DNA of 64,000 nt from assembly GCF_902459465.1 (NCBI RefSeq), contig NC_047062.1:18669994-18733993 (forward strand), written 5' to 3'. The stretch's first letter is position 1, and each line of letters starts with the position of its first letter. Both the position numbers and the translations under genes were made by a program. This stretch comes from Asterias rubens. Its lineage: Eukaryota; Echinodermata; Asteroidea; Forcipulatida; Asteriidae. Below the pieces are notes generated by a model. That model was not told where the DNA came from, ran no database searches, and worked only from the letters and a program-made list of their open reading frames with translations. Shown here in pieces: positions 21,911 to 35,117 of the stretch.

Positions 21911-24900
21911 AGATAGGCCTAAGAATGAGTATTCAGAATGTTTCTTCAACTTCAGTCATCCAAGTACTATGTTCAGCATGCTTTGGCCATAATTTTTGTC
22001 CAAAATGACCAACAGTTTTTAAAAAACCCAGAATAGAAGGGTGTATTACATCAAGATGTCACAATAAACCTCTAAGATGCGCTTTCACATTCAAAGGACT
22101 ATAAAATAACAAAAACATAGTTTAGTATTGTTTGAGATCTTTTGTAATCAAATCAAATTACTACTTATAAACGGCCATCCTTGTTGTATGACTGTGTCCA
22201 GGGCCACATTTTATAGAGCTGCTTTAAAAGAAGAAATTTTTGCTTGACAGAAATTGTGCCCAGAAAGTCATGGTATCTGGAGGCAGTTTGTCTCCTTGGC
22301 ACTGTTCAATTCATTGCCCAAGTCATTTACTTTTTGAAAAGCAGCGAAAAACATGCATTAAAACAACATTCTTTGAAACACAATTTCACAATCCCTACAG
22401 AAATTATGACAAAATGTAAATGGCTTTTTCAAGTTGATATTCCCAAATCATTGAAATCATTCTCAGATTAATACTTGACATTGATAATCAAACAATAAGT
22501 TACCTATGATGGCAAAAGGTTTTTGTATACATGTATGTCGTGAAACTTAGGCCTATAGTCAAATGTTACATAAGTTAATTTCTTATCATGATTGCAAATC
22601 TTGGTTTGTGGTTCTGATCGAGTGTACAAAAAGCATTTTTACTGTATACAAACATTAAATGAGGCAATATCAATTATGTGGACAATTTATAATAATGATC
22701 AAATTTGTGTTGAAACATTGGTGACGGGTATATGGTAGCGCTATGTAGTCAGCAATTGTCTTTGATCTATATTTTCACATTCCAAATGCAACCAAAAATT
22801 AATAAGCTTCTGTGTAAGTTAATTTGGAGGCCTTTATTCTCTACATGTGGCCTTTTATGGAGGAATTTCTGTCAACTGATATTTTTTATGCACAACCTTT
22901 TCTAACCCTGTATAAATAAGAATATTTGTGCATGTGTAGGTCAAAACTGATTCATGGTGAATGGTTAAACAAATTTTTGAATGGGAAGTGTTATGACAGC
23001 AGGGTGCATTTAACAAAAAGAGGCCAGTTAAAATACCAGAAGACCCGTCAAGTGGTCCAGTGTTGAAAAGCCTCTCCATCGCATTTTAAATTTGGACAAT
23101 TGAAAAAATCTGGCGGACTAGTGAAATGACAAAAAAACTGGACCTGCTGGCTGGTCACTAAAAAGGTTAAGGGCAAATCCCGAGTATGAAGTCTTGTCCA
23201 AAGTGCTCATCTTTCAAGGCGGTGCATTGAGTACCATCTTTCAGACACGATACCTCACTTGAATGATTACGTATGTATCCCTATTCCTGCTACCTGCTAC
23301 GCATGCACTCATCATTTTATTATTGGAATTAACGTTTTCAAAGATGTACAACCTTTACAGATCCCTAGCCTATAGAAATAGTGTGCCAGACCTGGAACAG
23401 TTCAGGATTGCTTTAGAGGTAGGGTCACACTTTGTTAATGACCATGAACAGAAATTGTGCAATTTTGTCCAAAAGCCTTGTGCTAGAGTTTTTTGACCAA
23501 AGTGCCCAAGTTACTTGGAAATTGAAAAAAAGTATGTCAAAAAATGTGAAACCTCTGCAGGTGACCTTTTGAAATTGTTGTGGTGTCCGTTCGAATGCTG
23601 TTCTCAGTAAAGCGCACTGCCTTGTAACACCCCTTTAACAGAATGGTTAAGTCCAACTCGGCTGTGGCTTGGCATTTCGCATTAAAAAAATTATTCTTTG
23701 AAACAAAATTAAACAATCCCTACAGAAACTATGACAAGATGTAAATGGCTTTTCCAAGTATGATATTCCCAAATTTTTGAAAATGTTGTGGTGTCCGTTT
23801 GATTGCTGTTCTCAGTAAAGCGCAGATGGGTTGCACTTCCTTAAGGTTTTTGGGGGGTTGTTTTCACAACAAGTAGACTCTGTATTCAGCTGAAATCCCA
23901 GTTGACTTGATATTGTATCATTATTGGCAATTTGGCTATAAATCAGCTATTTCTCAGCAAAAGGACTTTTGCTCATTGTCATTACATGCTTCTCAAGATG
24001 ATGATGAGATTGAGCAAGTTATCATTCAGTACTACATTCACAGTGTGTATACATGTATTTTTATAAGACTATTTATTAGCATATGAACTAAATATACTGT
24101 ACTTCTATTACACCTTTACTATGTCAATTCTGTAGTGTGTAACTAACATGATATTTTATATGATAAGGGTTTATCCATGTATGCCCACTTTTCACATCCT
24201 AAAAAACGTGAAATTGTCTAATCAAACACAAAAATTTTAAAGTAACGCAATTATCAGAAAAATATAAATGCTCTTAGTAGAAAAAAAATTACCAAAATGA
24301 CATATAAGTTGTTCAAATCTGGTCAAATTTTATCATATTGATCATCCACAAGAGAAGTGTATGGTCGTGGCAGCTCTAAGAAAATTAATTTCTAAACTAC
24401 AGACAGCTTAGAAGGTCAAGTATTAAGTCAAGAGAAATCATGGATAGACCCTTAATCAGCGCTTTGGTGGTGGGTGATGTTGCAATCTTTCGTTTAACGG
24501 TGTGCCTTCTAAGAATTTACAACAGCCAAAAAAACATCTCAATAAACTTTGTCTTCCATTTTATAATGCTCTTGAAGCCTTGTTGATTGTTTACAATGGT
24601 CTCTTATCTGCTGTGCAGTCTCTTTGATACTGCCATTTATACTGTGCCCCCCCTCCCCCTTCACTCATTTGTCCCTCTTTCTTTTAACCTGACCCTTCCC
24701 AAGAAACATCTTTCCCTAAAGTATTAAATCAATCCCATTAAAGAAACACCAACAAAGTCAATTACACAAACTACTTGACACAAAGGATCTTTGATTTTTG
24801 TATATTTATTCACAAGTCAGTACACACTCTACAACACATCTTTGAACACAGTGTAGTATCACAATTGTTTTTATGCTAGGTCCACCTTCGATCCGCAGAT

Positions 24901-25042
24901 CACCGAGTATTTGGATGAATTGAGTTAGTCGGCAAATTGTATCGGTACTTAATGGAGATAGACTATCAGTTGTTTTAGTTCAAGCTGAAATTGATTAATT
25001 GACTACATGATGATATGATCAAATGATGACTCCGCGATTCAG

Positions 25043-26890
25043 TTAGGAGTTGGAGTTGGGTCCCCTGCGCTTTCCGAAGGTGGGCACGACATTGACAAAG
25101 CGGCGATTGTACAACATGCGTCGCTTGGCACGGCCAGTCTTCTTCTTTTTCTTCTCCTCGGCGTCAACCTGTAGTAATAATAAACCAAAATCAATAATCA
25201 GTTTAATATCCACTATCCAAACAATTGATAAACATGCCCCTTTCATTTGTCTTTGCACTGCTTTCATAAAAGTTCCTTGACCACTTAAAGCCACATAATG
25301 GTTCCAAGATGGACAAACTGTTACATGAATGGCTTTGAATGGTCCTGTTCGCTACCAACAATTACTGAATACAAAATATTACTGTTTAGAGCTTTTCCAT
25401 TAGCAAATTTCAGCCAGCTGTTGGTAGCCAGCTGTTTGCATCAGCATGGAACTCCTAACTACCAGTGAGCCTTGCTCTATGCACCGAGTAAAGCTTTAAC
25501 ATTTGTATTCACTTTCTTGTCATTCTGAGATGGTTAAATTTGTTTTAATTTAGAATGTTATTGAATGGAACATTCACTTTATGCGATTGAAAGTCTTCGG
25601 CCCTAGATACAAAAGCAAGCATTTTTTTCACAGATTCCCAAACTTAAATGCAATACTGACCTTTGGTGTTTGACCCTTCACCTTTCCAGCACGAGCCAGA
25701 GAGCCGTGAACCTTACCTAACAGAATAAAGAAACAAAACAAAATGTTAGCTATACAAGACTTACGATGAACAAGTAACACGTATTAGCATCAGTGATTGA
25801 ACACCATAATAAGACCAATTAAGATGCAAAGTGTTGACATTTGAATGTACATTGTAAATGCCCAGCAGAGAATGGAAAATGATGTTAACATATGGATAAA
25901 TTGTGTCACATGCACTGCATAACTACTCGTTTTATTTAGTACATCCTTCAAGGTATGTTTGCCATAAACCAACTAGAGTAGTCCAAAGCCTGCAGACTGA
26001 TAGTTGCAACTAGAAGCCACATTTCAGTCCAAAAAACAGATTGCATATCGAGTTGTGCTGCATTTTTGGATTAGATCATTTGGGTTGAAAGCATCGTCCA
26101 GCATCCGTCCATGTGAACAAAGAAAACTTGTCCATCCATACTACAACTCTCTCAATAAACCTTAACACCATCATTCTAGAAATTTACAGATCACTTGAGC
26201 TCATCAACAAAGGAAGGTAGCCACTAGAGGGAAAACAAATTGGATGTACCTCCGAGCATGCGGACAGACAAGTCCAGAGTAGCAAGGTTTGAGACACCAT
26301 AGTGTGAGAGGGGCAAGTCATCAGACAGCACTTCAGCACCGGTCATCAAGAGCTGGTCCTCAACGCAGATAGCCGTCAAGGTTTCCAACTGAAACTGTAT
26401 CACAAAATGAACACAAAAAACATCAACAATTGGTATTTGTTAAAGGCAAATCAAAGGGCAGGGCTTGCAAGCCGTCCAGTCATGAATTCACTAGCCGCAC
26501 ACTAATGTAAAACTACTAGCCTCGGGCCAGTGGTTCAGTGGAAAATGTAAGCCCTGCCGAACAACTTTTAGATTTTGTCCAGACATCGGGCTGCCTGTCT
26601 CTTGTGTGTTGCACCAACCATTCACCACTTCTTCACTCAAGAACAAAAATAGGTGAAAATGAACTGGGAAACGAATGAAGCATCTCACCCATTATTCCCT
26701 GTGAGAACAAACCATCAGCGAAAATATGAGACTGTGCAATCTATAACTTCTTAAGAACTTCAATGATTTAAGTTTCTTGCACTTGATTATAGTTTTACAT
26801 TCAATTAATACCTACCTTTACATCACGGACTAATTCATCACCCAGCACCTCAAGGGTGTGGTTCTGTTGGCCGCGTACAAACAGCTGCAT
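25043..26890 (-). CDS. FAU: FUBI-ribosomal protein eS30 fusion (FAU)
   Basis: FAU makes a ubiquitin-like protein (FUBI) fused to small-subunit ribosomal protein eS30; cleavage after Gly-Gly frees both. Four coding exons on the minus strand: 26816-26890, 26250-26394, 25661-25716 and 25043-25168, giving 133 residues, exactly the human length. Residues 1-74 are FUBI ([15 protein letters not shown] ... SVRMLGG, Gly-Gly at 73-74). Residues 75-133 are eS30 ([53 protein letters not shown]). For exon 2 I chose the acceptor before TTTCAG, because it keeps the human length; the next AG, 6 bases in, would delete two residues. A pyrimidine-rich AG lies just 5' of the start codon (TTGAAG/GATCAAG), so a 5' UTR intron is likely. 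The poly(A) signal TTTATT (plus strand) is at 24805-24810. Confidence 0.97.
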
Positions 26891-27840
26891 CTTGATCCTT
26901 CAAATAGAACAGTAACATACAAAACATTTGTTAAATACGTCTGCAAACTAACATCCATAAACTGTACGACTATGTTTATGAAGTACTTCTACTTACTTAG
27001 CCACATAATATAAATAAAAAACCTGTTGTTAAAGTTGTAGTTGACATGGTTGTGTGTAGTTAGTAAGTAAATGTCACAATCACAGAAACAACTGGGGTTT
27101 ACTTTTGCTACTTATATTATTATAATAATTATTATATTAAAATATTTCATACCATGTTTTACTACCTACATACTATTACTAAAAATAAGAAAGTTTTTCG
27201 AATTGATTTGACTTCTTCTTTATAATTTACCATTTTCTATTGGATTTGGGTTTTTTGGGTCCTAGTTTAGTTATTTTTATTCAGCCTTTTTTCCCCTTAT
27301 AGTTAAAAAAAATAAATATAACGTTAGGTCACAAATTCGCCATATTCTTAAGTACAAAGAATCCTTAGCTATAATTTTTAGACCAAACAAGCTTCCTTGG
27401 ATGTGTTTACACTATGCACGTATGGCGGAGCTATGCAGTGCTGGCTGTATGTATGTGTGCGCCGCCGTGCCGCCTGTGTGTGTAAGTCAGCCACTGGTCA
27501 GTGCGTTCGGATCGTCATGTCCCCCGGTCGGTGTGTGTCGTTTTTATAACACAATTTTATACATTTCCAACACAATCATGACAAATAAAAAATTACAGTT
27601 ATATCACAGGATCAATTCGAATGATAAGCTACCCTAATACTCGAAAAGAAAATGTGATAAATTACTACGAATTACATTGAATTTTAAGAGCAAAATTTCC
27701 TCACGTTGTGCAAGATCACGTTGCAAATAAAGAGAGGGCGCTAACAATTTTCGCTGCAAAAAAACAGAGTACCAGCGTTAATCTTTTTCCTGAAATAGCG
27801 ACAGCGCCACCAAGTGACAAAAAAAACCTAGAAATTAAAG
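26891..27840. promoter_or_regulatory. Bidirectional promoter region between FAU and MRPL49
   Basis: About 950 bp separate the two divergent start codons. The part at 27400-27560 is clearly richer in GC and CpG than its surroundings, with GTATGGCGGAGC and GCGCCGCCGTGCCGCC. A YY1-like AAGATGGCGCTG covers the MRPL49 start codon, a placement frequent at ribosomal-protein genes. No TATA box was seen. Transcription starts are not determined. Confidence 0.5.
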
Positions 27841-30800
27841 ATGGCGCTGTCCATAAAAGCAGTCTGTCTCGGCGTAAGATCAACACAACAGTCATTATTT
27901 CTTCTCCAGAAAGCTTTTAATGTACAAGCATTACAGAAAGTGAGTATATCGACATGTTGATCCTCAATATAATCATTCAAATCAAAATACTAGTCATGTA
28001 GAAGTAAACTTTGTCCCTTTTTGCCATTTTATATTTTTTACAAAAACACGGCGAACTTTCTAACTAAGTTGGTAATTCTACTTCTGAATAGTGATAGCGC
28101 CCTCTTTTGAAACATCCTCCTCTCTCCGGAGGCGGACAGATTTATTTTTATTATCTAAATTTACTCAACAAATGAGTTATTTCCTTTTGCTTTGGTAAAA
28201 ATCATTATACTCTGGTCTGGAAACGGACATAATTGTCTTTCCTAACTACCCCTTCTTCTACTTAGGGACTATTTTTCTAGTTCTAATTCTAATTTAACTT
28301 ATCCCTTAACTTATTTCTAGTCTACTCTAAAACTAATAATATTAAGTCTACTCTGCAGTGTATGCCAGAGTAACTTCTACTAGTACTAGAAACTATGCTA
28401 TATATAGGTGTGTTCGTTGCCTGGGGCTCACCCCACGGCCCGGTCAGCCCTAAGTGCCCTGCTTGTGTAACGGGTCACTTGGGATTGGCCCGAGCTTAAT
28501 GTTTACCCGAGGTGCATGACATTGTTCGATTAGCTCTTGTCAGGGGGTCACCCGAATGAGTATCGCAGGGTCCGCACAGGGAAGCTAATCGAATGCACCT
28601 ATAATAAGGATCGCCCATGAGCCTTAATATTAAAGCCCTTATTTCAAAGGGGTCTACGATTTGGGCTGCCTTTACACTATGTTGTCAAAATCGTTGATGG
28701 TACTGATAAGTGAACATTTTACGGTCGTTTGTCATCTATCAATAACGAAACTTAAGTTCCCTATATTGTACTACACAACCAAAACTCTCCACATACTTAG
28801 TATAGATTCATAATGCTCGCTTTGCCTTATTGTTGAGTTATAGTAAAAAACATCTTCCACTAAAAGGGGGCATTACAAGGTGGTGCGGCAGTGCATGCTC
28901 GCCGTTCAGCATTGCCTTGTAACACCCCTGTCACAAAATAGTTAGTTCAACTCGTCCGCGGCTTGAGGGGGTTCGTCGATCCACTAGGTTGATTCCTGTG
29001 GGTAAAGCGTTGAACATATTGAGAATCCAAAAACATGCGATGCGACAGAAAAAACAAGTTGGTACTGAGTAGAAATTGCATTTTTTAAGAACGTTTATTG
29101 TTTTTACTCAACAAAAAGGCAATGCAAGCATTACGAATAAATATACATTATGTATATTGAGTGTGTGGGGAAAGTTGACACTGAAGTTTATTGTTGGCAA
29201 ACAACTGTAAAATGTTCACCTATTAACAACGTAGAGCATTTTTGAGCGCTAAGAAGGCCAAAAAATGTTTGACAATCTCTTGTAAAAACAAATGTAAAGT
29301 CACTCAAAAATACATTTGTGTAAAACAAAAAAGCAAGTATAACAAGTGGCACAGTGAGCTTGATCGCATCACATTTTGTTCACTTCTAGTCCTATTTATG
29401 TTCCAGGCCAGGGTTTTTGATTTTTTTTAGAGGGGCAAGGCTATTTCATTTTGCAGGGCACTTCCATTTGGAAAATCAAAGTCTATGGGAAACCTCTGAT
29501 GAAGCACCAAGACCATGGCCTGCATGGCCTTTGTGTAATTCCAGGCTTGATATTCAGAATAAATTGAATGATCTAACTCATACAGTTCATCTTGTCCGCA
29601 GAGTCAATGTGTCTGCTCAACACAGACGGCTAGAAGTCTTTCAACCAGCTGTCGAAGACTAGACAGTTTCCCTCCTAGTTTCTACCACAGAAAAGACACT
29701 ATAGATGAATCACAGCCTAAGACTGGCTTCATTGAATCTAAAGAAGATTTCAAATTTGTGGAGAGGTTGATTCCATCGCTAGAGCCTCCAACCCCACCTG
29801 TTCATGAGAAGTACCCAACGCCTTCAGGCTGGTCTCCTGCTAAAGGTTAGCAATAATAATAGGATGCAGTTCTAATAAACAGCAGGGCTTGAGTTTGACA
29901 CTGGAACACAGGCCTGAGGCCAGTGATTTCAGTGTCGGGGCCACGTTCAATCTGTTGTTTTGGGTTTTTTTTCCAACTCGACATTCTGTGTCTCAAAAGA
30001 ATGATGTTCAAATGTCGAGTTGGAGTCTCACAAATATTTGTTAATAAATCCTAGTCCAGTAAAGATTATGAGCTACAAGTCCTGCGGTCTCGTGAATTTT
30101 CTCTCAAAATTAGAGCTCTGTATATTGCTGTTTGCAACAGCTAGATACAATGAAAAAGTTGGAAATGTGAATTCAAGTCATGACCTTTGTACTGTGATTT
30201 TTTTGGTTTTGCATTGATCATGTCAAATCTTCTAACTTTTTTTGGCCGCTCTGGTCTCTAAAGGATTAAATGAATTGTTAGTATAAATAACTCTACTATT
30301 CATTTCTAACTCTGCTTATTTAGGAGCTGTGCTAGGAACACCATACAGCATACGGAGAACAAGATACCATAGTGTACCAGTCTACATGGAATTAAAATAC
30401 GGTGAAAATCAGCAACTTACAGTAATCAAGAATGTTGAAGGAGATATTTGGGTGAGCTTTTTTACTGTGAATGAATTTCTAGACATATGTTATTATTTGG
30501 AGTGCATATTCAGCTTTCAATTTCATTTAAGAAGAAATGATGTTAGGGTTTCCCCCTGCCACCTTTTGATTCTGGACTTCCGAGATTAAAAATTACCAGA
30601 ATGAAATGTTACATTTGATATGCTTTAATGTTGTAATTTCAATATTTGAAACAAATTACGTTATCTGATTTTTATTTGGTGAACACAACCTCTACCCAAA
30701 TAGTCAAACAGAAGGATAAAGGCCCTCTAAACCCCAAATAAATTATATTAATCCAAACATTAATTTACACATGAAATTACTGTCTTATTTGGCAATTGCC

Positions 30801-31133
30801 CTCCCCCCTTGAAATATTGGAGCACATGAAAGTGTACCTATTTTTGTCTCTGCCAGAAATACATAAATGTTATTATTACTATATGTAATGTATTCTTTTT
30901 CACTTTCAGGTGTTTTCATGTGTTTTGTATACACGGTGTTCTTATTATTATTGGTTTTTCTTTTCACTTATTTTAATTGTTTAAAGGCTTTTGGGAATGA
31001 CCTAAAGGAACATCTCGAGGCCAAAGAGGGTCGCCCCATACCCATGAGGGTCAACGAGGTCACACAACAGGTCAAGTTCAAGGGAATGTATCGAGAAGCA
31101 GTTAAGACATGGATGGCCAACAAGGGCTTTTGA
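27841..31133 (+). CDS. MRPL49: Mitochondrial ribosomal protein mL49
   Basis: mL49 belongs to the large subunit of the mitochondrial ribosome. Four coding exons: 27841-27939, 29602-29845, 30324-30451 and 30987-31133; the joins are in frame and give 205 residues (human has 166). The first ~70 residues are Ser/Arg/Gln-rich without acidic runs, as expected of a mitochondrial presequence (MALSIKAVCLGVRSTQQS). The conserved domain follows: FKFVERLIPSLEPP, HEKYPTPSGW, IRRTRYHSVPVY, LTVIKNVEGDIW, VNEVTQQVKFKGMY and the terminal WMANKGF. The start was chosen because AAGATGGCG gives a YY1-like context and its exon ends in phase with the next. The long first intron (27940-29601) carries dispersed repeats. 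Confidence 0.93.
28404..28610. repeat. Possible palindromic repeat in MRPL49 intron 1
   Basis: ATAGGTGTGTTCG at the left is answered by CGAATGCACCTAT at the right, and TTCGATTAGCT / AGCTAATCGAA form an inner stem. It is GC-richer than its flanks. A MITE is likely, but the target duplication is unclear. Confidence 0.4.
29403..29547 (+). repeat. Dispersed repeat, AGGCCTGGAATTTCAT family, copy 1
   Basis: It shares GAGGGGCAAGG, CATTTTGCA, GGGCAC and a closing GTGTAATTCCAGGCTTG with the copies at 41429 and 49978. The ends are weakly inverted (AGGCC..AATT). It lies just before the second MRPL49 exon. Confidence 0.6.
29973..30023. repeat. Hairpin in MRPL49 intron 2
   Basis: CCAACTCGACATTC is answered after a short loop by ATGTCGAGTTGG. 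It may be a MITE relic. Confidence 0.4.
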
Positions 31134-34100
31134 TACCAAATCTGTCCCCAAGACAAAACTGACGTTGAAACTACTCATGTGGACTCTGATAAGTTATGAT
31201 ATAGTGATAGCAGTTTTACATACAACTTTAACCTACTTTGTTCCTTTTGAGAAAATATGCCAGACTTGATTGCTTTTCAACAATTTCAGAAGTGAAAATG
31301 TGAGTGGAAAAGTTCTATTCAAGTCTTTTAATTTTTTGATATGGATAAAATTGTCAGATAATGTTCCTTCACAGAATATACAATGTTTGTGCTTTTATCC
31401 AAAGTCAGGGCTTGATTTCTGGGGGAAAATCCACAAGGCCTCAGGATTGTAGCTCAGAATCTTTACGGGACTGGGATTTCATTTAAAAGACAAGAGTCAA
31501 AATGAAAAGAACCTAGAATCAAAATACGAACTTGATTTTATTTTGTAAACAGTTTCAGTTGAACAAAATACTCAAAGAATATTGATCTCTTGTGTATTAT
31601 CGGTGATACTCACCAGTATTGAACGATTTTTGTGAGACTCAAAACACAACGTTTAAACATCAATCTTTTGAGATACAGGTGTTGAATTGAAACAAGACCA
31701 CTGGACTTTCAGGTCTTGAACCTGCGGTCTCGTGTAAAGTTTGATCCCTGCAAAGTAGTCTTGGTGCAAGACGTTTCTCGTTTTCCTTTCACGCACACCG
31801 CAGCCAATTCACGGACAGCGCCCGCACCGACTCACCTGACTTAGTCCACTCACTGCCCCGAGAAACGTCTTGCACCAAGACTACCTGCAAAGCTGTGTTT
31901 AGATGATTTGTTAGAGAGTACCATTTGCATTTTAATTGTATTTATATTGGAAGGACCATAAACGGTGTGAATGCTGTAGTTAAACAAAATCTGTATTAAA
32001 AAGCCTTGAGATATATAAAAGTACCTACAAATCATTGACAACCTTTTTGTGTGAAATGAATTCCAATGAATTGCTTACTTAGGGCATACAGAATAATCTA
32101 TGTTTACAGCTTCGACAGCTTCTTTCAGGATGGTCTGTGCTGTTTTGTCGTCATCGGTAAATCTTGTTTTGATAGTCCACCTCGTTACAATGGTAGATAG
32201 AAACAAATTTTGCAAAGTTTTCTGTTATTGGCAATTTTCTCTTTTTTTTCGTGGGTCAACTGACAAAGGTTCTGATACTATTTCTGATTATATAGTCCTT
32301 AAAAGGTTGCAGAAAGCCCTTCCATTTTTCCAGCTTGGATCGCCAAACCTACAAAAAGACTTTACTTTTAACCATTTTTTTAAGGATAAAAGTTCAAACT
32401 TTTTAGCTACACACAAAATGGCTGAGTCCATTATCAGAATACTGGAATCCACAATCAGGCTTTGATCTTATCGTATCTAAAAAATATTGTCTGTCAGGCC
32501 AGTTTGTGCTTGCACATGGATAGGGCAGATATAATGGAAAGTTTGTTGACATGAAGTACCTACTACGCCCATCATGTGATTTACCCCCAAGTTTTGTGTG
32601 CCATAAAAAGTCAATACCGTAGTATATATCATATGCACACAAAAACATCTGCAAAGTACCCCGTACAAAAAGTGTGTTTCATATTCAGAAGGTTTTCCAT
32701 TGTTTCTAATTTCCACAAAATGAATGCCATGAAATGTAAGTTTTCCAATTTGATTATTATTGACCTCTAGCTCTTAAACAAAAGAAAACATTTTAGTTGT
32801 TCTAGAAAATTACAAACATGCCTAATGCCATGAAATGTGAATGACCTGAGCTTCACAATCAGCTGAGATTGGTTTTGAGTCCTCTGCACATTTTGCAGGT
32901 ATCGGTACTAAATATATTAAGGTGATATGAGCATTTGACCATGCAATTGTGCTGTTAGTTTATTTTTATTAATAAATTGTAAGTATAACATTGGATAAAA
33001 GACCTCCATATGGTTGGACTGTAATAGCCGGGTTCACTCGTGTAAGTTCTGCTACCGGTACATAATGCCAGCTGCATTCAACCTTAGTTGAACTTTCAAC
33101 CTTGGTTCAACCATACTTGTATAACAAGTCTAGTTGTTTGCCCAATGAATCCGGGTCTAGTTTCAATGACAGACAGACACACGTGGTGTTTACTGATCGA
33201 TATATTCTTTGTCTCAAGTCCAATTTTGACATCATAGGCTCTCATCACTGTGTATAGGCCTACTGGGTATGACAGTTTCAAACCGCTAGCAAGTGTAGAT
33301 CACACAGTAACATGGTTCTCTCTTCTAAATAATGCAACAAAAAGCAGACTCGAGTCATGTTCACTCCATTACTTTTCACTAAATATCATCATCTTACTGT
33401 GCAGAAATTTCCTCAGGGTGAAAAACTTGCACTCAGGTTGAGGTGCAACCAGGCAGGTGCAGACTAAACTCAATGCACTAAAACAGAAGTTTGTGCAAGT
33501 AAAGCAGTTTTATAGGCCTACTTTGTGTGGGGATGGGGGTTAGATGAAGGTGACATTGCTTAGTCTGTTCTTGAATACATCTAGGGTCTGAACAACAACT
33601 TGCTTTAGCTTGGGCATTGAACTGCACTTCTGTTTTTAATTGTTTACATACAGGCAAGCTTCAGTATGTACTGACTTAATGCTTTTATATTTGTAATAGG
33701 CAAAGTGGCAACAGTTTATTTAGCTCTTTTATTAATAAAACACTAGTACCGCAGCCAAGAACCATTCTTTGACCATTATGTAGTTGGACCATTGTAGATA
33801 TAAATCTTGTTTTCTTGTTCAGTGTTTTATAATAGTTGAACCATGGTTGAACCATTGAGGAATAATGGTAGAACAACCATTACAATATTATCTGATGAAC
33901 AAAAAACTCCTAAATTTAGAATAACCAGAATAAACTGGATTTTCCTGGGACAAAACTAGTCTTGTTGCAACAGTTAACCCGATTGCGGTCCTGCACAACA
34001 ATGGATCATAGCGTTTGCTTTTTGTGAATGATTGACAGACCGCATGTATGCCACAAACACACATGGCCTTGATTACTTTATACGTGTTTGTCTTGAACTA

Positions 34101-34230
34101 AACGTCGTACATCATTTCTGTGCTGAAAGTTAACAGCGCACCCGACTATTTTAAATAGTACGTCATTCATTCAATTCCTTATGTACACATAACTGGAGCG
34201 GTCATTCGTAGTTGTTGTGTTGTCGGGATT
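31134..34230. other. Intergenic: MRPL49 3' flank
   Basis: AT-rich, with no exon seen. It contains the 128-bp terminal-inverted-repeat element at 31756 and a stretch with several GTTGAACC-type short repeats (33.08-33.12 and 33.83-33.85 kb). A possible MRPL49 poly(A) signal, AATAAA, lies near 32971. Confidence 0.4.
31756..31883. mobile_element. 128-bp non-autonomous DNA transposon, 25-bp perfect inverted repeats, 9-bp duplication
   Basis: Both ends carry the same 25 bp in inverted orientation, TAGTCTTGGTGCAAGACG and then TTTCTCG, without a mismatch (31756-31780 and 31859-31883). The element is flanked on both sides by CCTGCAAAG (31747-31755, 31884-31892). A 9-bp duplication is the Mutator/MULE signature; an 8-bp reading would suggest hAT. 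The perfect ends suggest a young insertion. Confidence 0.8.
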
Positions 34231-34457
34231 TATCTCGTTATATAAGAAGAGCTCTAAAAAATTAAGTAAACAAATACACACCTCCATCACACCACACAAC
34301 CAGTGTTCATTTAACAGCTGGCAGTCAGTTCTCAATTATTAAATACAGCTAGCTACGAAGTGCTACTCAAAATAAAGACTTCGAAACATACACCGTGCCG
34401 TGACCGTGTGGTGAGAAATTCAGTGACAATTCTACCTGGGTTGGACTTCTGAAAAAG
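34155..34457 (+). promoter_or_regulatory. Candidate GNMT promoter and non-coding first exon
   Basis: A CRE-like TACGTCAT (34159-34166) precedes a good TATA box, TATATAAG (34239-34246). A possible start near 34270 would give an untranslated exon ending AAAAAG/gtaataac at 34457. A matching acceptor (TTTTTGACACAG at 38089-38100) lies just before the GNMT start codon. This is inference from signals only; no transcript evidence is available. Confidence 0.35.
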
Positions 34458-35117
34458 GTAATAACTACTTTGTTCAATTATTCTCCAGTTAAAACTGTTA
34501 AAAAGTCTTTGAAAGGCCCACTTATTGCTCAACCTTTCCAGTTAATGTTTTCTCTCGGTCACATTCATAGTTTTAAGTCATAACAAAAAATCATACTTGT
34601 GCATGTTCATGATCTTTGATTGAAGAAATTATACTTTTATAGAAGGCTAAAAAATGATAAGAATAGTAATTGTAATGTACTACATGTGTTGTTTTTAACT
34701 GTCTCTACTGCACATAGAACGACCAAGTTAAATGTTATTGTTAGTTTTTAGTATGGTAAGTTCGTTCCGCCGTGATGACGATGGTGGAACGAACCTCATA
34801 GTGGGCGGGGGTGGGGGGCTAGAATGTCAGACAGTCGAGTGTCTGAGAAGTCGACAATTAGTTATTGACTGTTAATGCGAATGTCTTGCAGTTTAACGGA
34901 TCAGACCATCAAGCTTTCTGAACGGAAGACCTGTGTCTTTTGGTCTTAACTTAACAGACAACCTGTCTCTGAATGACCTAAGGAAGGGAGTCTACTCGGT
35001 AAACTGTCAACGGAGCTTTTTTTATATCTGCAATAGCTCTGTCATTCTATCAACAAAACTATTAGATTGTGACACAAAACTTCTGATCTCAATTCTTGTG
35101 CCGTATATGTCAACAAT

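Larger units (their letters stand above)
18942..24790. other. Rab 3' flank and intergenic AT-rich stretch
   Basis: No exon is recognised. It holds poly-C (19600) and poly-G (20095) tracts, a hammerhead-bearing repeat at 20.7 kb and a palindrome at 21.75-21.91 kb. Two related blocks share TTACTTTTTGAAAA- and ACAATCCCTACAGAAA-type sequence (22.3-22.45 and 23.7 kb). The Rab poly(A) site could not be fixed among several AATAAA strings. Confidence 0.4.
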
